A stretch of DNA of 6,150 nt from Granulosicoccaceae bacterium. GTDB lineage: Bacteria > Pseudomonadota > Gammaproteobacteria > Granulosicoccales > Granulosicoccaceae. Position 1 is the first letter of the stretch. The number at the start of each line of letters is the position of its first letter. Below the pieces are notes generated by a model, which saw only the letters and a program-made list of their open reading frames with translations, ran no database searches and was not told the DNA's origin. Below, piece after piece: positions 6,079 to 6,150 of this stretch. The position numbers were made by a program, and so were the translations under genes. The stretch is taken from NCBI GenBank assembly GCA_023301405.1, contig JALZUX010000642.1, positions 1 through 6,150 on the forward strand. Reading direction: 5' to 3'.

Positions 6079-6150
6079 CAGCAATTTTGTCGGGTGCAAT
6101 ATCCAAGCAGAGCTCCGAGGAGCCTGTCCGAGAACTATGATCTACTGCGG

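Noticed and set aside
5894..6106. Minus-strand open frame overlapping the DUF1289 gene in another frame
   Set aside because: No family signature, rich in Cys and Arg as expected of a shadow; the DUF1289 frame has the diagnostic cysteine motif.
6112..6150. Start of a further plus-strand gene at ATG 6137, with GAGGAG upstream, and the GCTC/GAGC hairpin at 6112-6123
   Set aside because: Only four codons are visible, the spacing to GAGGAG is 14 nt, and the hairpin is four pairs; nothing can be supported at the window edge.

Overview
The window looks like ordinary chromosomal DNA of moderate GC content from a proteobacterium, most likely an alphaproteobacterium. Two genes point that way. The first is a free-standing prephenate dehydratase whose signatures (GEPGAYSHLA near the N-terminus and KLESY in the ACT domain) match the monofunctional alphaproteobacterial type, not the chorismate mutase fusions of enteric gammaproteobacteria. 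The second is a small DUF1289 protein with four cysteines. No phage, transposon, CRISPR or RNA gene was seen.

Left half (1-3134): a 5'-truncated NAD(P)H:quinone oxidoreductase of the zinc-less MDR (PIG3-like) family is followed in the same direction by two genes of the succinyl-CoA synthetase superfamily. The beta gene probably starts at a TTG at 985. The alpha gene starts inside the beta stop codon (TGATG). The alpha subunit keeps the phosphohistidine and CoA-binding motifs. The beta subunit is divergent exactly in the nucleotide loop and in loops that face the acyl substrate, and it has a basic, Trp-rich C-terminal tail. I therefore call the pair a carboxylate-CoA ligase of unproven substrate, not simply sucCD.

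Middle (3135-4341): a 286-bp spacer carries a perfect TATAAT and a 7-7-7 inverted repeat across the -35 region. It precedes an arginine deiminase/amidinotransferase-superfamily enzyme with an intact Cys-His-Glu triad. Together with the left block this could be a small catabolic module: a guanidino compound is hydrolysed, an acid is activated to its CoA thioester, and an oxidoreductase acts on a pathway intermediate. That pathway is inference from proximity only.

Right half (4342-6150): a 467 to 497-bp stretch without a convincing gene may hold decayed coding sequence and a structured leader. It is followed by pheA (phenylalanine biosynthesis). Convergent to pheA is the DUF1289 gene on the minus strand, with its own likely promoter. 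The last ~70 bases hold no callable gene.
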